Assembly: GCF_000521505.1 (NCBI RefSeq)
Contig: NZ_CP003915.1
Location: forward strand, 2,232,001-2,296,000
DNA from: Advenella mimigardefordensis DPN7
Lineage (GTDB): Bacteria > Pseudomonadota > Gammaproteobacteria > Burkholderiales > Burkholderiaceae_B
Direction: 5' to 3'
Length of the DNA: 64,000 nt
Shown here: one piece after another, positions 53,197 to 63,016 of the stretch
Position numbering within the stretch: position 1 is the first letter of the stretch
Layout: each line of letters opens with the position of its first letter
The notes under the pieces: model-generated
Told to the model about the DNA's origin: nothing
The model's input: the letters and a program-made list of their open reading frames with translations, nothing else
Databases searched by the model: none
Made by a program: the position numbers and the translations under genes

Positions 53197-54783
53197 ATGA
53201 TCTTAAATGGTGAAATGCTGATCGGCGCAAGTGCCGTGCGCGGCAACGCTGGCAGTCAGCTCGCATTCAATCCCGCCACCAATACTGATATCCCGCAACC
53301 TGTCTTTTACCTTGGTGGTCGCCAGGAGGTTGAGCGCGCAGCGCAATTGGCCGACGAGGCACTCGATGCTTACCGTCATTTGCCGTTAAGCAGCCGTGCG
53401 GCCTTCCTGGAATCGATTGCCGACAATATTATGGGCATCGGTGACGTTCTGCTGGAACGGGCGCATGCTGAAACGGGCCTGCCTATAGCACGGCTGCAAG
53501 GCGAGCGTGGTCGCACGGTGGGTCAGTTACGCCTGTTTGCCCAAGTGGTGCGTGATGGTCATTTTTTGTCCGCCACGATTGATACAGCGCAACCGGAACG
53601 CGAACCGTTGCCACGTGCGGATTTACGGCTTGCCAAAATACCTTTAGGCCCGGTTGCCGTCTTCGGCGCCAGTAATTTTCCGCTCGCGTTTTCTGTCGCG
53701 GGTGGCGATACCGCCGCCGCTTTGGCCGCTGGCGCACCGGTCATCGTCAAAGCACATAGTGCCCATTTGGGTACATCAGAACTGGTTGGACGCGCAATAC
53801 AGAAAGCCGTTAGTGAACACGGACTACCAGAAGGGGTCTTTTCCTTGCTTTTTGGCAGGGGACGTGAAGTAGGGGAGCAGCTTGTCGCTCATCCATTGAT
53901 CAAAGCAGTGGGATTCACCGGATCCAGACAGGGCGGATTGGCATTAATGCAAATCGCAGCCAATCGTCCTGAACCGATTCCGGTCTATGCCGAAATGAGC
54001 AGCATCAATCCGGTCTTTGTCATGCCGGCGGCCTTGAGCCGCCGCGGTGCAGAAATAGCGCGCGGCCTGGCGGATTCACTGACTCTGGGCGCAGGCCAGT
54101 TCTGCACAAATCCCGGATTGATCCTGGCGATTGATAGCCCGCAGCTTGAGCCATTCTTACAATCAGTGGCTGATGCTGTGCGTGAAAAGCAAGTGCAAAC
54201 CATGCTGACAGGACCTATTCACGAAGCCTACGTGGCTGGCAATGCCAGGGTGCAAATGGCCGATGGCGTGCAAACAGTTGGCCTTGGACTGGACGCGGAT
54301 GACAAGTCAAATGCTGCTCGCGCGGCAGTGTATGCAACCGACGTGTCACGGTTTCTGGAGAACACCGACCTGCATGCTGAAATGTTCGGACCCGCCACTA
54401 TCATCGTTCGCGCAAAAAATATGGAAGAGCTTGTGCAACTTGCGCAGGCGTTAGAGGGACAACTGACGGCCACCTTGCACATTGAGCCCGACGACTATCC
54501 CGCTGTAGCTCGCCTGATGCCGCTGCTTGAGCGTAAAGCAGGCCGCATTCTGGTGAATGGCTTTCCGACGGGGGTTGAAGTTTGCCATGCCATGGTTCAC
54601 GGCGGACCGTTTCCCGCCAGTTCCAATGCCATGTTTACTTCAGTCGGCGCAAGCGCCATTGACCGTTTCCTGCGTCCCGTGTGTTATCAGGATATGCCAG
54701 ATGAATTACTTCCTGAGCCGCTGAAACGGAATAATTCCATCGGGATTTTCCGGCTGATCGATGGAGAGTTCCGCAAGGGTTAA
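53197..54783 (+). CDS. Aldehyde dehydrogenase, 2,5-dioxovalerate (2-oxoglutarate semialdehyde) type
   Basis: 528 residues from the ATG at 53197, with GGAG 9 bp upstream; an ATG at 53182 is possible. Conserved elements: cofactor segment F-G-A-S-N-F-P-L-A-F-S, G-F-T-G-S-R-Q-G-G, catalytic Glu in Y-A-E-M-S-S-I-N-P and Cys in G-A-G-Q-F-C-T-N-P-G. This is the long NADP-linked branch found with glucarate, galactarate and arabinose pathways. It completes conversion of the KdgD product to 2-oxoglutarate. No glucarate or galactarate dehydratase gene is in the window. Confidence 0.92.
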   Translation: MILNGEMLIGASAVRGNAGSQLAFNPATNTDIPQPVFYLGGRQEVERAAQLADEALDAYRHLPLSSRAAFLESIADNIMGIGDVLLERAHAETGLPIARLQGERGRTVGQLRLFAQVVRDGHFLSATIDTAQPEREPLPRADLRLAKIPLGPVAVFGASNFPLAFSVAGGDTAAALAAGAPVIVKAHSAHLGTSELVGRAIQKAVSEHGLPEGVFSLLFGRGREVGEQLVAHPLIKAVGFTGSRQGGLALMQIAANRPEPIPVYAEMSSINPVFVMPAALSRRGAEIARGLADSLTLGAGQFCTNPGLILAIDSPQLEPFLQSVADAVREKQVQTMLTGPIHEAYVAGNARVQMADGVQTVGLGLDADDKSNAARAAVYATDVSRFLENTDLHAEMFGPATIIVRAKNMEELVQLAQALEGQLTATLHIEPDDYPAVARLMPLLERKAGRILVNGFPTGVEVCHAMVHGGPFPASSNAMFTSVGASAIDRFLRPVCYQDMPDELLPEPLKRNNSIGIFRLIDGEFRKG

Positions 54784-55488
54784 TACATTCCAGGACCGAG
54801 GGCGAATCGACCAGAAGGCATGGCTGGTGGTTGGACCCGGTCCTGTCGATTTTTGCATCACGTATAGCGGCAGGTTGTGAGCCTTTTCTGCCCATCTGAT
54901 ATTCGCATAATATATATTATGTAAAGTTAGTTATTGATCTCGTTTGTGGCGTTTGGGCTGTAATGGATTTCGCTCTCGTGGTGTCATCAAAGAGCTGCTC
55001 ATCATACTGCTTCGTACGTCGACTTAACCCAGACTCTTTTTGACGGCCTGCATAGAATCACAAATACAAAAATGCTCACCCTACCGTTGCTAAACTCAAT
55101 GTCGTCACCAACGGTGGTCAGCTATGCTAGCGTGGCTTACGCCAGCGCATTGACAATTGAAGGAGCTGTTGTGCACTACACATTGATCGGCTCAGCAACG
55201 CGCAATTGCCCGGATTCTCCTTTACGGCCTGGCTGAAGATTATCTGCCCGGGCCGGTCTGTGCTTTGCCAGCCTGGGCCATATCGTTGATACTCGTCTTG
55301 TCAATCATTGAGTCTTCAAATAGCGCTCGGCTATCAGGATAGTTCATTCAAAGTGACTATGGACTTGCCTTGCAACTTATAGGTGGGTTCCGGACAGCAA
55401 CTTGTGCTATTGGCGTCTCAAACCGACCCCCTGCTCTACTGTCTGCGGTACTGCGAATCCGTGAAGATGATTGAGCCCATGGTAACCC
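54784..55488. other. Gene-poor 705-bp scar, no intact gene
   Basis: No open frame with family features spans this stretch. A forward open piece at 55081-55230 and a short basic reverse-strand piece near 54935-55035 could be remnants of lost genes or an old mobile element, but I cannot identify either. There is a local GGACC/GGTCC dyad near 54834-54844, 50 bp after the dehydrogenase stop, perhaps part of its 3' end. Confidence 0.4.
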
Positions 55489-56393
55489 TTACCAGTCGGC
55501 TGCTTCTTTTGCAATCATCTCCGAGCACCAGTCAATAAAAGCGCGAATGGCAGGGGAAAGGTGGCGGCTTTGCGGATACAAAACAGATATCGGCTCGGGC
55601 GGGGCTTCAATATCCTCCAGAACCCTGACCAGCCGGCCGGCAGCAATATGCTGTCTCACCATGTAACTGGCGACACGAATCAGGCCAAAGCCAGCGGCGC
55701 CGGCAGCGACGTAAGCATCAGTGTCGTTGACGCTGACACGGCTCGTTATCGGAATCGTCACCCGTTTTCCCCCTTCGGAAAACGTCCAACTATAGGGACG
55801 ACCAGATGGTTGCCGACGTATCCCACCGCTATATGGTCCGCCAGCGCAGCTGTGCTGGTGGGTGTTCCGTACTGCCTGATGTAATCCGGTGAGCCGCATA
55901 CGTACCAGTGAAATCTACCTATGCGCCGACCGACAAGCCGTGATGGCTGCAGCGTCCCGGTCCTGATGACACAATCGATGCCCTGCTGAACAATATCTAC
56001 AGTGGCATCCGCCAAATGGAAATCGATATCGATTTCGGGATAGCGATCCGTAAAGGCGCTTAAGGCAGGAATGATAAAGTTCTTGGCCAGCGTGGAAGTA
56101 GCGCCGACCCTGATAGATCCACGTAGTACGCCTGATTTCTGCGATGCAGCTTCCTCTGTCAGTTGTACATCACGCAAGAGTGTCTTACAGGCATCGTAGT
56201 ACCGTAAACCCGCATTCGTAACGCTTAACGCGCGCGTTGTCCTGTTCAACAAACGCACGCCTATGTGCGATTCAAGCTCCTTGATCGTGCGGGTAACGGT
56301 GGAAGGCAGCACTTGCATCGTGTCGGCCGCTTTCTTGAAGCTACCGGACTCAATAACCCGAACGAAGGTTTCCATCGCCTGGAATCTATCCAT
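55489..56393 (-). pseudogene. LysR-type regulator, frameshifted
   Basis: The first part (56393 to about 55810) encodes M-D-R-F-Q-A-M-E-T-F-V-R-V-I and a full LysR HTH with S-T-V-T-R-T-I-K-E-L-E. It runs to G-Y-V-G-N, where the frame is lost. The second part continues in another frame from about Q-P-S-G-R-P-Y-S-W to the normal LysR end. The total span of 905 bp is one base short of 302 codons, as expected for a single-base deletion near 55810-55822. Rejoined it would be a normal 301-residue regulator of the DsdC/TrpI-like type. It could be a sequencing error. It is divergent from the reductase gene at 56678. Confidence 0.85.
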
Positions 56394-56677
56394 GTGACTT
56401 AGCTCCGCGGTTTAAACAAAAAACCGTATCGTTGTGAAGACTTGCATTCGCAAGCGGTGTGGATGATTTTTATTATTGCATAAATTCAAATATTAAATTT
56501 GACTGTCCGGTCTTTATCACTGCGTTGTTCTGAGGCATGATTCACACTGAGTTCTAGAGAAGCCCATAAAAAATATAGGTTATTGAACAAACCCTGATCG
56601 TTAATGGCCGTCATGATGTTATTTAATTCTGAATGCTGGTCACAACGATTATATCGAAATTATTAAGGAATCCAGCA
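56394..56677. other. Divergent promoter region, LysR pseudogene / reductase
   Basis: 284 bp, AT-rich between 56460 and 56640. It should hold both promoters. No strong consensus pair or dyad stands out to the eye. Confidence 0.4.
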
Positions 56678-57610
56678 ATGAATCAAATTCACTTGAAACA
56701 ACATCAGAACATGCTCGTACTGGGGGCAGGTCAGCTCGGAATGGCTGTGTTAAGAAAACTTGCGCCCCGCGCCCGGGCTACGAATATAGCAGTCACGGCC
56801 TTGATATCTCCAAATACGCTCGATCATCCATCAGAACGCGATGCCGAGGTCCTGGCTGAGCTTCGCCTGCTGGGCGTTCAGATCATTGGATTTGATCTGG
56901 CGTCTGACGAGGCCTTGCTTGCAGGCCTTTTCGAGAAGTACGACACGGTCTTGAACTGTTCGGGCTTTGTAGCCGGTCCCGGCACGCAGTTAAAACTCAC
57001 CAGAGCCGTACTGAAAGCCGGGGTCAGACGTTACTTTCCATGGCAATTCGGCGTGGATTACGACATCGTTGGTCAGGGTAGCGGGCAACCTGTATTTGAC
57101 GAGCAATATGCGGTTCGCCAATTGTTGCGAGGCCAACAAAACACGGAATGGGTCATCATTTCAACTGGCATGTTTACAAGTTTCCTGTTTGAGCCGGCGT
57201 TCGATGTCGTGAACCTGAAGCAGAAAACCATTCACGGCCTGGGTGACTGGCAGACAAAAGTAACCGTCACCACTCCTGAAGATATTGGGCGGCTCACCAC
57301 AGAAATTCTACTGGCCGAGCCAAGGATTGTGAACGAAGTCGTCTACGTGGCGGGTGACACAATATCTTATGGGCGACTTGCAGAGGTCATTGAACGTGTC
57401 ACGGGTCAAATCTTTGAAAAAGAAATATGGACGCTGGACAAACTGCGCACAGATCTGGCGAAAACGCCAGATGACGTAATGGCACGCTATCGTGCGGCTT
57501 TCGCCTTGGGCGATGGTATGTGGTGGGAAAAATCCGGGACCTTTAATGCTCGAAACGGTTACGAGACGACCGATGTCGAACAATACCTGAAAGCGGAGCT
57601 TGGCTTATAA
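56678..57610 (+). CDS. NmrA-like / isoflavone-reductase-family NAD(P)-binding protein
   Basis: 310 residues from the ATG at 56678, with AAGGAA 7 bp upstream. The N-terminal Rossmann motif is V-L-G-A-G-Q-L-G-M near 15-23. F-P-W-Q-F-G-V-D-Y near 114-122 is typical of the aromatic-alcohol-reductase and isoflavone-reductase group. It probably reduces a small aromatic or enone compound with NADPH. The divergent broken LysR gene was probably its regulator, so its expression may now be constitutive or lost. Confidence 0.85.
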   Translation: MNQIHLKQHQNMLVLGAGQLGMAVLRKLAPRARATNIAVTALISPNTLDHPSERDAEVLAELRLLGVQIIGFDLASDEALLAGLFEKYDTVLNCSGFVAGPGTQLKLTRAVLKAGVRRYFPWQFGVDYDIVGQGSGQPVFDEQYAVRQLLRGQQNTEWVIISTGMFTSFLFEPAFDVVNLKQKTIHGLGDWQTKVTVTTPEDIGRLTTEILLAEPRIVNEVVYVAGDTISYGRLAEVIERVTGQIFEKEIWTLDKLRTDLAKTPDDVMARYRAAFALGDGMWWEKSGTFNARNGYETTDVEQYLKAELGL

Positions 57611-57757
57611 CAGAACCGTATTCAAATTAGCTATTGAAATGAGTAGCTAAACGCCAGAGCCTCAGAAAATTAAGTCAAATCGAGATTCGTTTAATTTTCA
57701 GATTAACGCCGGGCGCATGGCAACCATTTCTCGTGCTGGCACACGAGGCGCGTGCCC

Positions 57758-57910
57758 CTACCCTGTAGCTTGGCCAGCTACAGGTCCCCATCTTGTTCGA
57801 TGGCTAATGTGAGATACAGCAGAGCGGGTTACATTCAGGCGTTCGGCTGCCCTGCCGAAGTGTTCTTCTTCTGCGGCAGCCACCAAATAGCGAATATGTC
57901 TTAACTCCAT
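57758..57910 (-). pseudogene. LysR N-terminal stump
   Basis: From the ATG at 57910 the minus strand encodes [16 protein letters not shown], then [17 protein letters not shown]. It is an excellent LysR HTH start that breaks off in unrelated residues and stops after 50 codons. The intact regulator at 59112-60044 begins almost the same way (M-E-L-R-H-L-R-Y-F-I-A-S-A-E-E-E). It is a truncated paralogue next to a receptor gene. Confidence 0.88.
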
Positions 57911-57960
57911 AATTCAGGCACGGTCAAAATGGCACCGTCAAAAAATCTCAGTGAGCAGGT

Positions 57961-58941
57961 TCAATGCGTATCCAACCCTGCCTCTCTTGCCAGCGCCAGT
58001 GACAATTTTTGTTCATCGGCAAGAAATGCATTGTACTGCGCCGATGTGCGTATGTCCGAAGGATGTAAACCAATGTTTTGCAGTCGTTGCCCAAACTCAG
58101 GGTCATTTTTTGCAGATTCTAGCGCGGTAGAGAGTCTTTGCGTGATTTCCGTGTTCAGGCCTGCCGGTGCGACCATGCCAAAAACCAGATTGTAGGTGGC
58201 ATCGGCATAGCCGGATTCTTTAAAGGTCGGTACATCGGGCAATGCCGCTGAGCGCGTATCTGCTGTAATGGCCAGTGCACGCATCTTGCCGCTCTTGATA
58301 AGTGCTTCTGTGGATGTAATCGGTCCCATCATGAAATCCACCCGCTTGGAAGTCACATCGGGCACGGCCAGAGAAATACCCTTATACGGCACACCGGTAA
58401 GTGTTATTTTGGCCTGTTGAGCAAATAGTTGTGCGGTAATATGGGATGTCGTACCGTAACCGGTAAAGGCATATGTGAGGTTGCCCGGTTTATCCCTTGC
58501 GGCCTTAATCAATTCGGGCAATGTTTTATAGGGAGAATCTCCGCTCACCACCAACAAAGAAGGTGCCCGGCCAACCTCGCCAATGCCGGTGAAGTCCTTT
58601 AACTGATACCCGGTATCTTTGGTCACCACGGGAATCGTTACGATACTGTTGGCGGTAACCAAAAGCGTGTATCCGTTCGCCGGTGCCCTTGCTACATAAC
58701 GTGACGCAAGCATTGTGCTCGCACCAGGCATATTCTCCACGACAAAGGATTGTTTCAACTGAACAGAGAGGTACTCCGCATACAATCTTGCGACCTGGTC
58801 GGTCATGCCACCAGCCGAGGTAGGTACGATCACACGCACGGGTTTGTCTGGATAGGAATTTGAATCTGCTGTATCGCCTGCAAAAAGCGGCTGGGCATAA
58901 AGTGGGAAAGCAATTAGAGCAAGAAAAGCGCGTCTCCTCAT
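57961..58941 (-). CDS. Bug-family (TctC) periplasmic solute-binding protein
   Basis: 326 residues. Signal peptide with M-R-R-R-A-F-L-A-L-I-A-F and cleavage near F-A-G (about 20-22), then Y-P-D-K-P-V-R-V-I-V-P-T-S-A-G-G-M-T-D-Q-V-A-R and V-V-E-N-M-P-G-A-S-T-M. The mature part resembles the receptor at 60459 throughout (T-S-H, V-P-Y-K-G, R-A-L-A-I-T). A LysR stump lies 50 bp beyond its 3' end. It is an orphan receptor. Confidence 0.9.
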   Translation of the reverse strand: MRRRAFLALIAFPLYAQPLFAGDTADSNSYPDKPVRVIVPTSAGGMTDQVARLYAEYLSVQLKQSFVVENMPGASTMLASRYVARAPANGYTLLVTANSIVTIPVVTKDTGYQLKDFTGIGEVGRAPSLLVVSGDSPYKTLPELIKAARDKPGNLTYAFTGYGTTSHITAQLFAQQAKITLTGVPYKGISLAVPDVTSKRVDFMMGPITSTEALIKSGKMRALAITADTRSAALPDVPTFKESGYADATYNLVFGMVAPAGLNTEITQRLSTALESAKNDPEFGQRLQNIGLHPSDIRTSAQYNAFLADEQKLSLALAREAGLDTH

Positions 58942-59111
58942 TACCGGGTCTCCTTAGGACGGTCGTTCATTAGAATCGTTATCCTGAGTCTACCGATTGA
59001 TGAGAACCCGCGTCGAGTCGTATTTTGTGCAGGCTATGGTTAGGTTTTCTTTCGCTTCTATTCCCTTCTCTCTTCATGTTCCGTAGATATCGGAGCTGAT
59101 TACATTGACGT

Positions 59112-60044
59112 TCAGGCAGATAATTTTTTCACAATATCGATAAACTGGGCCAGCGCCGGCTCAACCTGATCATTGCGCCAACCGATTTGAAAAGATGTTT
59201 CGTAGTTAAGGTCGCTTAGTTTGATAACGGACAGATTATGCGGATAGGTGAAATGTGGGCCGATGACCGACAAACCGATTCCTAAACCGACAGAAATCAG
59301 ATTCAATTGCGAGGCAATCGTGCGTACTTCCTGGGTAATGCGTGGCTCGAAGCCCGCTTCCTTACACAGGGTAAATAAGTGACCATATCCCGGTGAGATA
59401 CTGGAATTGGGTACAACGACGAACTGTTCGTTGGCCAGCTCTGCTAATGATACTGATTTCCGCTTGGCCAGCGGGTGGTCCTTATAGACCACAACGCCAA
59501 GCCCACCCGACTGAATCGAGTAATGATCAAGATGTATATTCCTGACATTTGACTGATTCACATCCTGGCCTTTTACCGATGTGGGCGCTTGCGGGCCGAA
59601 ATGCATAAATCCGATATGGATGCGCCCGTCGGCAAGTGCTTTTGTCTGCTCAGAGGTCGGCATTTCAATAAATGACAGGGTCACATCGGGATATTGTTCC
59701 CGATACTCTTTGACCGCTGCTCGCAGAATCGGGTGATACAGAGATAATGAGCCATATGCAAGTATGAGCGCTCCGCTTTTTCCCTGCCCGATTCTTTGCG
59801 TAAGTACCACCGCCTCCTCAAGTTCAATCATGAGGGCTTTCAGCCGGGGAAGAAACGCGGCGCCGGCGGCAGTGAGTTTGATTTTATGGGCATGACGCTC
59901 AAATAACTGGACGCCCAGCTCGTCTTCCAGGTTGGCAATGATCTGCGACACGGCAGGACGCGTTACACACAGTCGTTCGGATGCGCGCCCGAAATGTTCT
60001 TCCTCGGCAGAGGCAATAAAATATCGAAGGTGTCGTAATTCCAT
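59112..60044 (-). CDS. LysR-type transcriptional regulator
   Basis: 310 residues of the CbnR/BenM-like type: M-E-L-R-H-L-R-Y-F, E-E-H-F-G-R-A-S-E-R-L and T-R-P-A-V-S-Q-I-I-A-N-L-E-D-E-L. It is divergent from the receptor at 60459, with a 414-bp intergenic region, and its 3' end points at the receptor at 57961. It probably controls one or both receptors. Confidence 0.92.
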   Translation of the reverse strand: MELRHLRYFIASAEEEHFGRASERLCVTRPAVSQIIANLEDELGVQLFERHAHKIKLTAAGAAFLPRLKALMIELEEAVVLTQRIGQGKSGALILAYGSLSLYHPILRAAVKEYREQYPDVTLSFIEMPTSEQTKALADGRIHIGFMHFGPQAPTSVKGQDVNQSNVRNIHLDHYSIQSGGLGVVVYKDHPLAKRKSVSLAELANEQFVVVPNSSISPGYGHLFTLCKEAGFEPRITQEVRTIASQLNLISVGLGIGLSVIGPHFTYPHNLSVIKLSDLNYETSFQIGWRNDQVEPALAQFIDIVKKLSA

Positions 60045-60458
60045 AAGCGATACAGCTCACAAATTAGAAAATATATGTCACTTGACATAGCAATATACAT
60101 AATCTTTGTCGTGGCGGCGCCAAATTCATTCGTTTGCCGCTAATAAGCCGGTGCTCATCAGTGAGAACGAGCCGCAGCACCATAATCTGCCCGTCAGGGA
60201 TTACCCTCGTTCCAGTCCGCCGCTGATGTAATCGCATCCGCGCGATCACGCATTGTAGTCAGAGAAACTTACCAAGGTATCTTATAAAGTTAACTTGACC
60301 ATCTCCGGCGAGGCAATGAAACTATGCAACTACATGAGCTTTGCAAAGAGCCGGACAATTGACCCGGTCGGCAAAATCGTATAACAGAATGCATTCATGC
60401 AAGCCCATGTCACTTAACCTAACTGAATAATCTGAAGAAACAGAACCAGGAGACATTT
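60045..60458. other. 414-bp divergent intergenic region
   Basis: No gene recognised. TTGACC (60359-60364) and TATAAC (60380-60385) with a 15-bp spacer are a weak promoter candidate for the receptor at 60459. TTGACA at 60082-60087 has no suitable -10. The 5' 60 bp are AT-rich and probably hold the LysR promoter. Confidence 0.35.
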
Positions 60459-61442
60459 ATGAAAAGACGTCGCTTTCTGATCGGCATGGCGAGCGTTGCC
60501 GGATCCGCTTTCGGCTTGCCAGTACGTGCTGCGACCGAAACTGGCTACCCCAATAAATTAATAAAAATCGTCGTAGGAAGTGAACCCGGCGCATTGCTGG
60601 ATATCGCCAGCCGCCTTTATGCCGAAAAGCTTTCCGCACTGTTGAAGCAGCAGGTCGTGGTTGAAAATCTGCCGGGGGCCAGCTCCATGATCGCCACACG
60701 AAAAGTAGCCGGTGCACCTCACGATGGTTATCTTCTACTGGCTGCCGCCAATACGGTCGTCACCATGCCGCACTTTGTCAGCAATGCGGGATACAGCATG
60801 AAGAATGACCTGATGGGCATCGCTGAAATGGCACGCGCGCCTGGCATTCTGGTGGTGAGCGCACAATCGCCGTATAGATCCCTGGCTGAACTTGTAGCGG
60901 CGGCTAAGGCTAAACCCGGTAGCATCACTTTCGGTTCGGGCGGACAAGGGACAACGTCTCATCTGCCTGTTGAAATGTTCATGCAGGAAGCAAAAATCAA
61001 ATTGACACACGTCCCGTACAAAGGCGTTGCTGCTGCATTGCAGGATGTGATTCCTGGTCGCGTTGATTCCATGCTGGGTACGTCCACCTCCCTTCAGTCG
61101 TCCCTGCAGTCGGGGCAGTTACGAGCGCTGGCGATTACTTCGGAACATCGCAATGCTGCCTTCGGCGATATCCCTACGTTCACCGAACTTGGCTATCCGG
61201 CAGTGACTTACAACATTTTCGTGGGGCTATTGGCTGCGGCAGGCACGCCTGCTGCTGTTGTCAATACCTTGGGAGATGCGTTGCGACAAGTAAGACATGA
61301 CCCCGGCGTCGTCGCGCGCCTGAAGTCAATGGGCCAGGAGATTTCGAACCTTGAGGAACCCACTCAATTCAATCGATTTTTACTCGACGAAGAAGAAAAA
61401 TACGCAACCCTGATAAGGAAAGCGGGATTACAACCCGGCTGA
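60459..61442 (+). CDS. Bug-family (TctC) solute-binding protein, Tat-type signal
   Basis: 327 residues. The N-terminus M-K-R-R-R-F-L-I-G-M followed by a hydrophobic stretch and V-R-A-A is twin-arginine-like. Y-P-N-K-L-I-K-I-V-V-G-S-E-P-G-A-L-L-D-I-A-S-R departs from the usual P-x-G-G-x-x-D loop, with Ala-Leu in place of Gly-x, so the ligand may differ. V-V-E-N-L-P-G-A-S-S-M is normal. Paralogous to the receptor at 57961. GGAG lies 8 bp before the ATG. Confidence 0.9.
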   Translation: MKRRRFLIGMASVAGSAFGLPVRAATETGYPNKLIKIVVGSEPGALLDIASRLYAEKLSALLKQQVVVENLPGASSMIATRKVAGAPHDGYLLLAAANTVVTMPHFVSNAGYSMKNDLMGIAEMARAPGILVVSAQSPYRSLAELVAAAKAKPGSITFGSGGQGTTSHLPVEMFMQEAKIKLTHVPYKGVAAALQDVIPGRVDSMLGTSTSLQSSLQSGQLRALAITSEHRNAAFGDIPTFTELGYPAVTYNIFVGLLAAAGTPAAVVNTLGDALRQVRHDPGVVARLKSMGQEISNLEEPTQFNRFLLDEEEKYATLIRKAGLQPG

Positions 61443-61525
61443 AAGCGCTTGCCGGTATGAAGTGAAGCGAAAGCCAACGATGGTGCCTCCAGGTAGGAAG
61501 GCACGACTCAGAACAAGGAAAATCA

Positions 61526-62488
61526 ATGAAACACACGTTGCTTAACAGCGTTCTCGTGCTTGCGCTGGCCGGGTTGCCCGTGTCCGGTGCATTTGCGCAA
61601 GGTGCCGAACCGCTTAAACTGGTTGTGCCCTATTCTCCCGGCGGAACGACGGATCATGTTGCCCGCCTTCTGCAGAAACCACTGGGGGATGTGTTGGGAC
61701 GAACAGTAGTTGTCGAAAACAAACCAGGTGCGGCTGGAACTATTGGCACTGAATATGTCGCTCGTGATACCTCGGACGGAAATACCATTCTGTTCGGCAA
61801 TCCGGGGCCTAATGCCATTGTGCCGGCATTGCGCAAGACGAGTTACGACCCGATCAATGATCTGAAACCATTGACGACAGTAGCGGTGATGCCGCTGGTG
61901 CTGCTTGCTCGTTCCGATCAAAAGTTCAGGACACTTAAAGATTTCTTGCAGTGGGCAAAGGACAACAAGGGCCATTTGAACTACGGTTCTTCCGGCATTG
62001 GCTCGCTTGCTCATCTCACAGGAGCGGAATTTTCCAGGCTGGCCGGGCTGGATATGATGCATGTTCCCTATCAGGGGGGATCTCAGGTGTTGCGCGCTAT
62101 CATTCAAAAAGACGTATACGCGACTTTTGTTACCGGTCTGGAGAGCGCGGGCGCTATGGATACGGGAAAATTCAGTTACCTGGCCGTTGCCTCGCCAAAG
62201 CGGGTGCCCTCTTTGCCTGAGGTGCCAGCCATTGCCGAGGAAATACCGGGTTTTGAAAGCTCCATCTGGTTTGCTATTTTTGCATCCCGTCATACGAGTC
62301 AGGGCACTGCTGATCAATTGCGATCGGCCATCATCAAAGCGATGCAGACGCCTGAATTCCGACAGTATTTGCAGGAGCGACATTCCGAGGTCGTCAGTAG
62401 CACACCTGAGGAGCTTACGGAACGCGTGAAAAAAGATATGGCCCACTGGAAGGATGTTGCAAAAGAAAGCAACATCCCTCTTGAGTGA
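61526..62488 (+). CDS. Bug-family (TctC) periplasmic solute-binding protein
   Basis: 320 residues. Sec signal to A-F-A-Q near 22-25, then L-K-L-V-V-P-Y-S-P-G-G-T-T-D-H-V-A-R and V-V-E-N-K-P-G-A-A-G-T-I-G-T-E-Y-V-A-R, the standard Bug signatures. It starts 83 bp after the previous receptor and is not especially like it. It is convergent with the MaoC gene. It is the sixth orphan receptor in the window. Confidence 0.92.
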   Translation: MKHTLLNSVLVLALAGLPVSGAFAQGAEPLKLVVPYSPGGTTDHVARLLQKPLGDVLGRTVVVENKPGAAGTIGTEYVARDTSDGNTILFGNPGPNAIVPALRKTSYDPINDLKPLTTVAVMPLVLLARSDQKFRTLKDFLQWAKDNKGHLNYGSSGIGSLAHLTGAEFSRLAGLDMMHVPYQGGSQVLRAIIQKDVYATFVTGLESAGAMDTGKFSYLAVASPKRVPSLPEVPAIAEEIPGFESSIWFAIFASRHTSQGTADQLRSAIIKAMQTPEFRQYLQERHSEVVSSTPEELTERVKKDMAHWKDVAKESNIPLE

Positions 62489-62527
62489 ACCTAAGCTGGA
62501 CCTGCGTCCATGGCGCACGAATGGGCG

Positions 62528-62992
62528 CTATGGACGGCGCTTATACAGAAACTTTGTGGTCATTTCCTGAGCCACCATACCATCCTGTTTGATACATTCG
62601 CGCAGGAACGTTACCACTCCTCTATCCTTCTTACTTGTTTCCTTTTTTTCCAGCACACGGGAGCGCATACGGATAGTATCTCCGTTCTTCACCGGCGCAA
62701 TCATACGCCAGCCGTCGTTCTGCAACAACGCAATCAGTGTTCCATCGTTGATACCGCTGGCATATTGTAAACCCGCCATAACTGCGTACACCAGCGGGCC
62801 ATGTGCAATCGGCTCTCCAAAAGGACCGTCCTTGCAGAACTCCCAATTGGTATGCACTTCGTTAAAGTCGCCGGAAAGGCAGGCGAAATTCACGATATCC
62901 GTTGTGGTAATGGTTCGGGCCGGACTCAGAAACTCCTGCCCTACTTCAAAATCCTCGAAATACTTACCACGCGGTTTTACTTGAACAGTCAT
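62528..62992 (-). CDS. MaoC-like (R)-specific enoyl-CoA hydratase family protein
   Basis: 154 residues, a single hot-dog domain. The hydratase-2 motif lies in L-S-G-D-F-N-E-V-H, with Asp42 and His47 in place, and G-P-L-V-Y-A-V-M-A-G-L follows. It hydrates an enoyl-CoA or a related thioester. AGGAGG precedes the ATG. It follows the thiolase-family gene by 24 bp, so the two act in one acyl-CoA degradation or synthesis route that continues beyond the window. Confidence 0.9.
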   Translation of the reverse strand: MTVQVKPRGKYFEDFEVGQEFLSPARTITTTDIVNFACLSGDFNEVHTNWEFCKDGPFGEPIAHGPLVYAVMAGLQYASGINDGTLIALLQNDGWRMIAPVKNGDTIRMRSRVLEKKETSKKDRGVVTFLRECIKQDGMVAQEMTTKFLYKRRP

Positions 62993-63016
62993 ACTAACCT
63001 CCTTGTTTTATATTGT

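Noticed and set aside
54784..55488. Insertion-sequence remnant
   Set aside because: A short basic reverse-strand piece hinted at a transposase, but no terminal repeats, target duplication or catalytic motif could be seen.
61523..62518. 331-codon open frame antisense to the receptor at 61526
   Set aside because: Complete overlap with a clear Bug gene and no family features.
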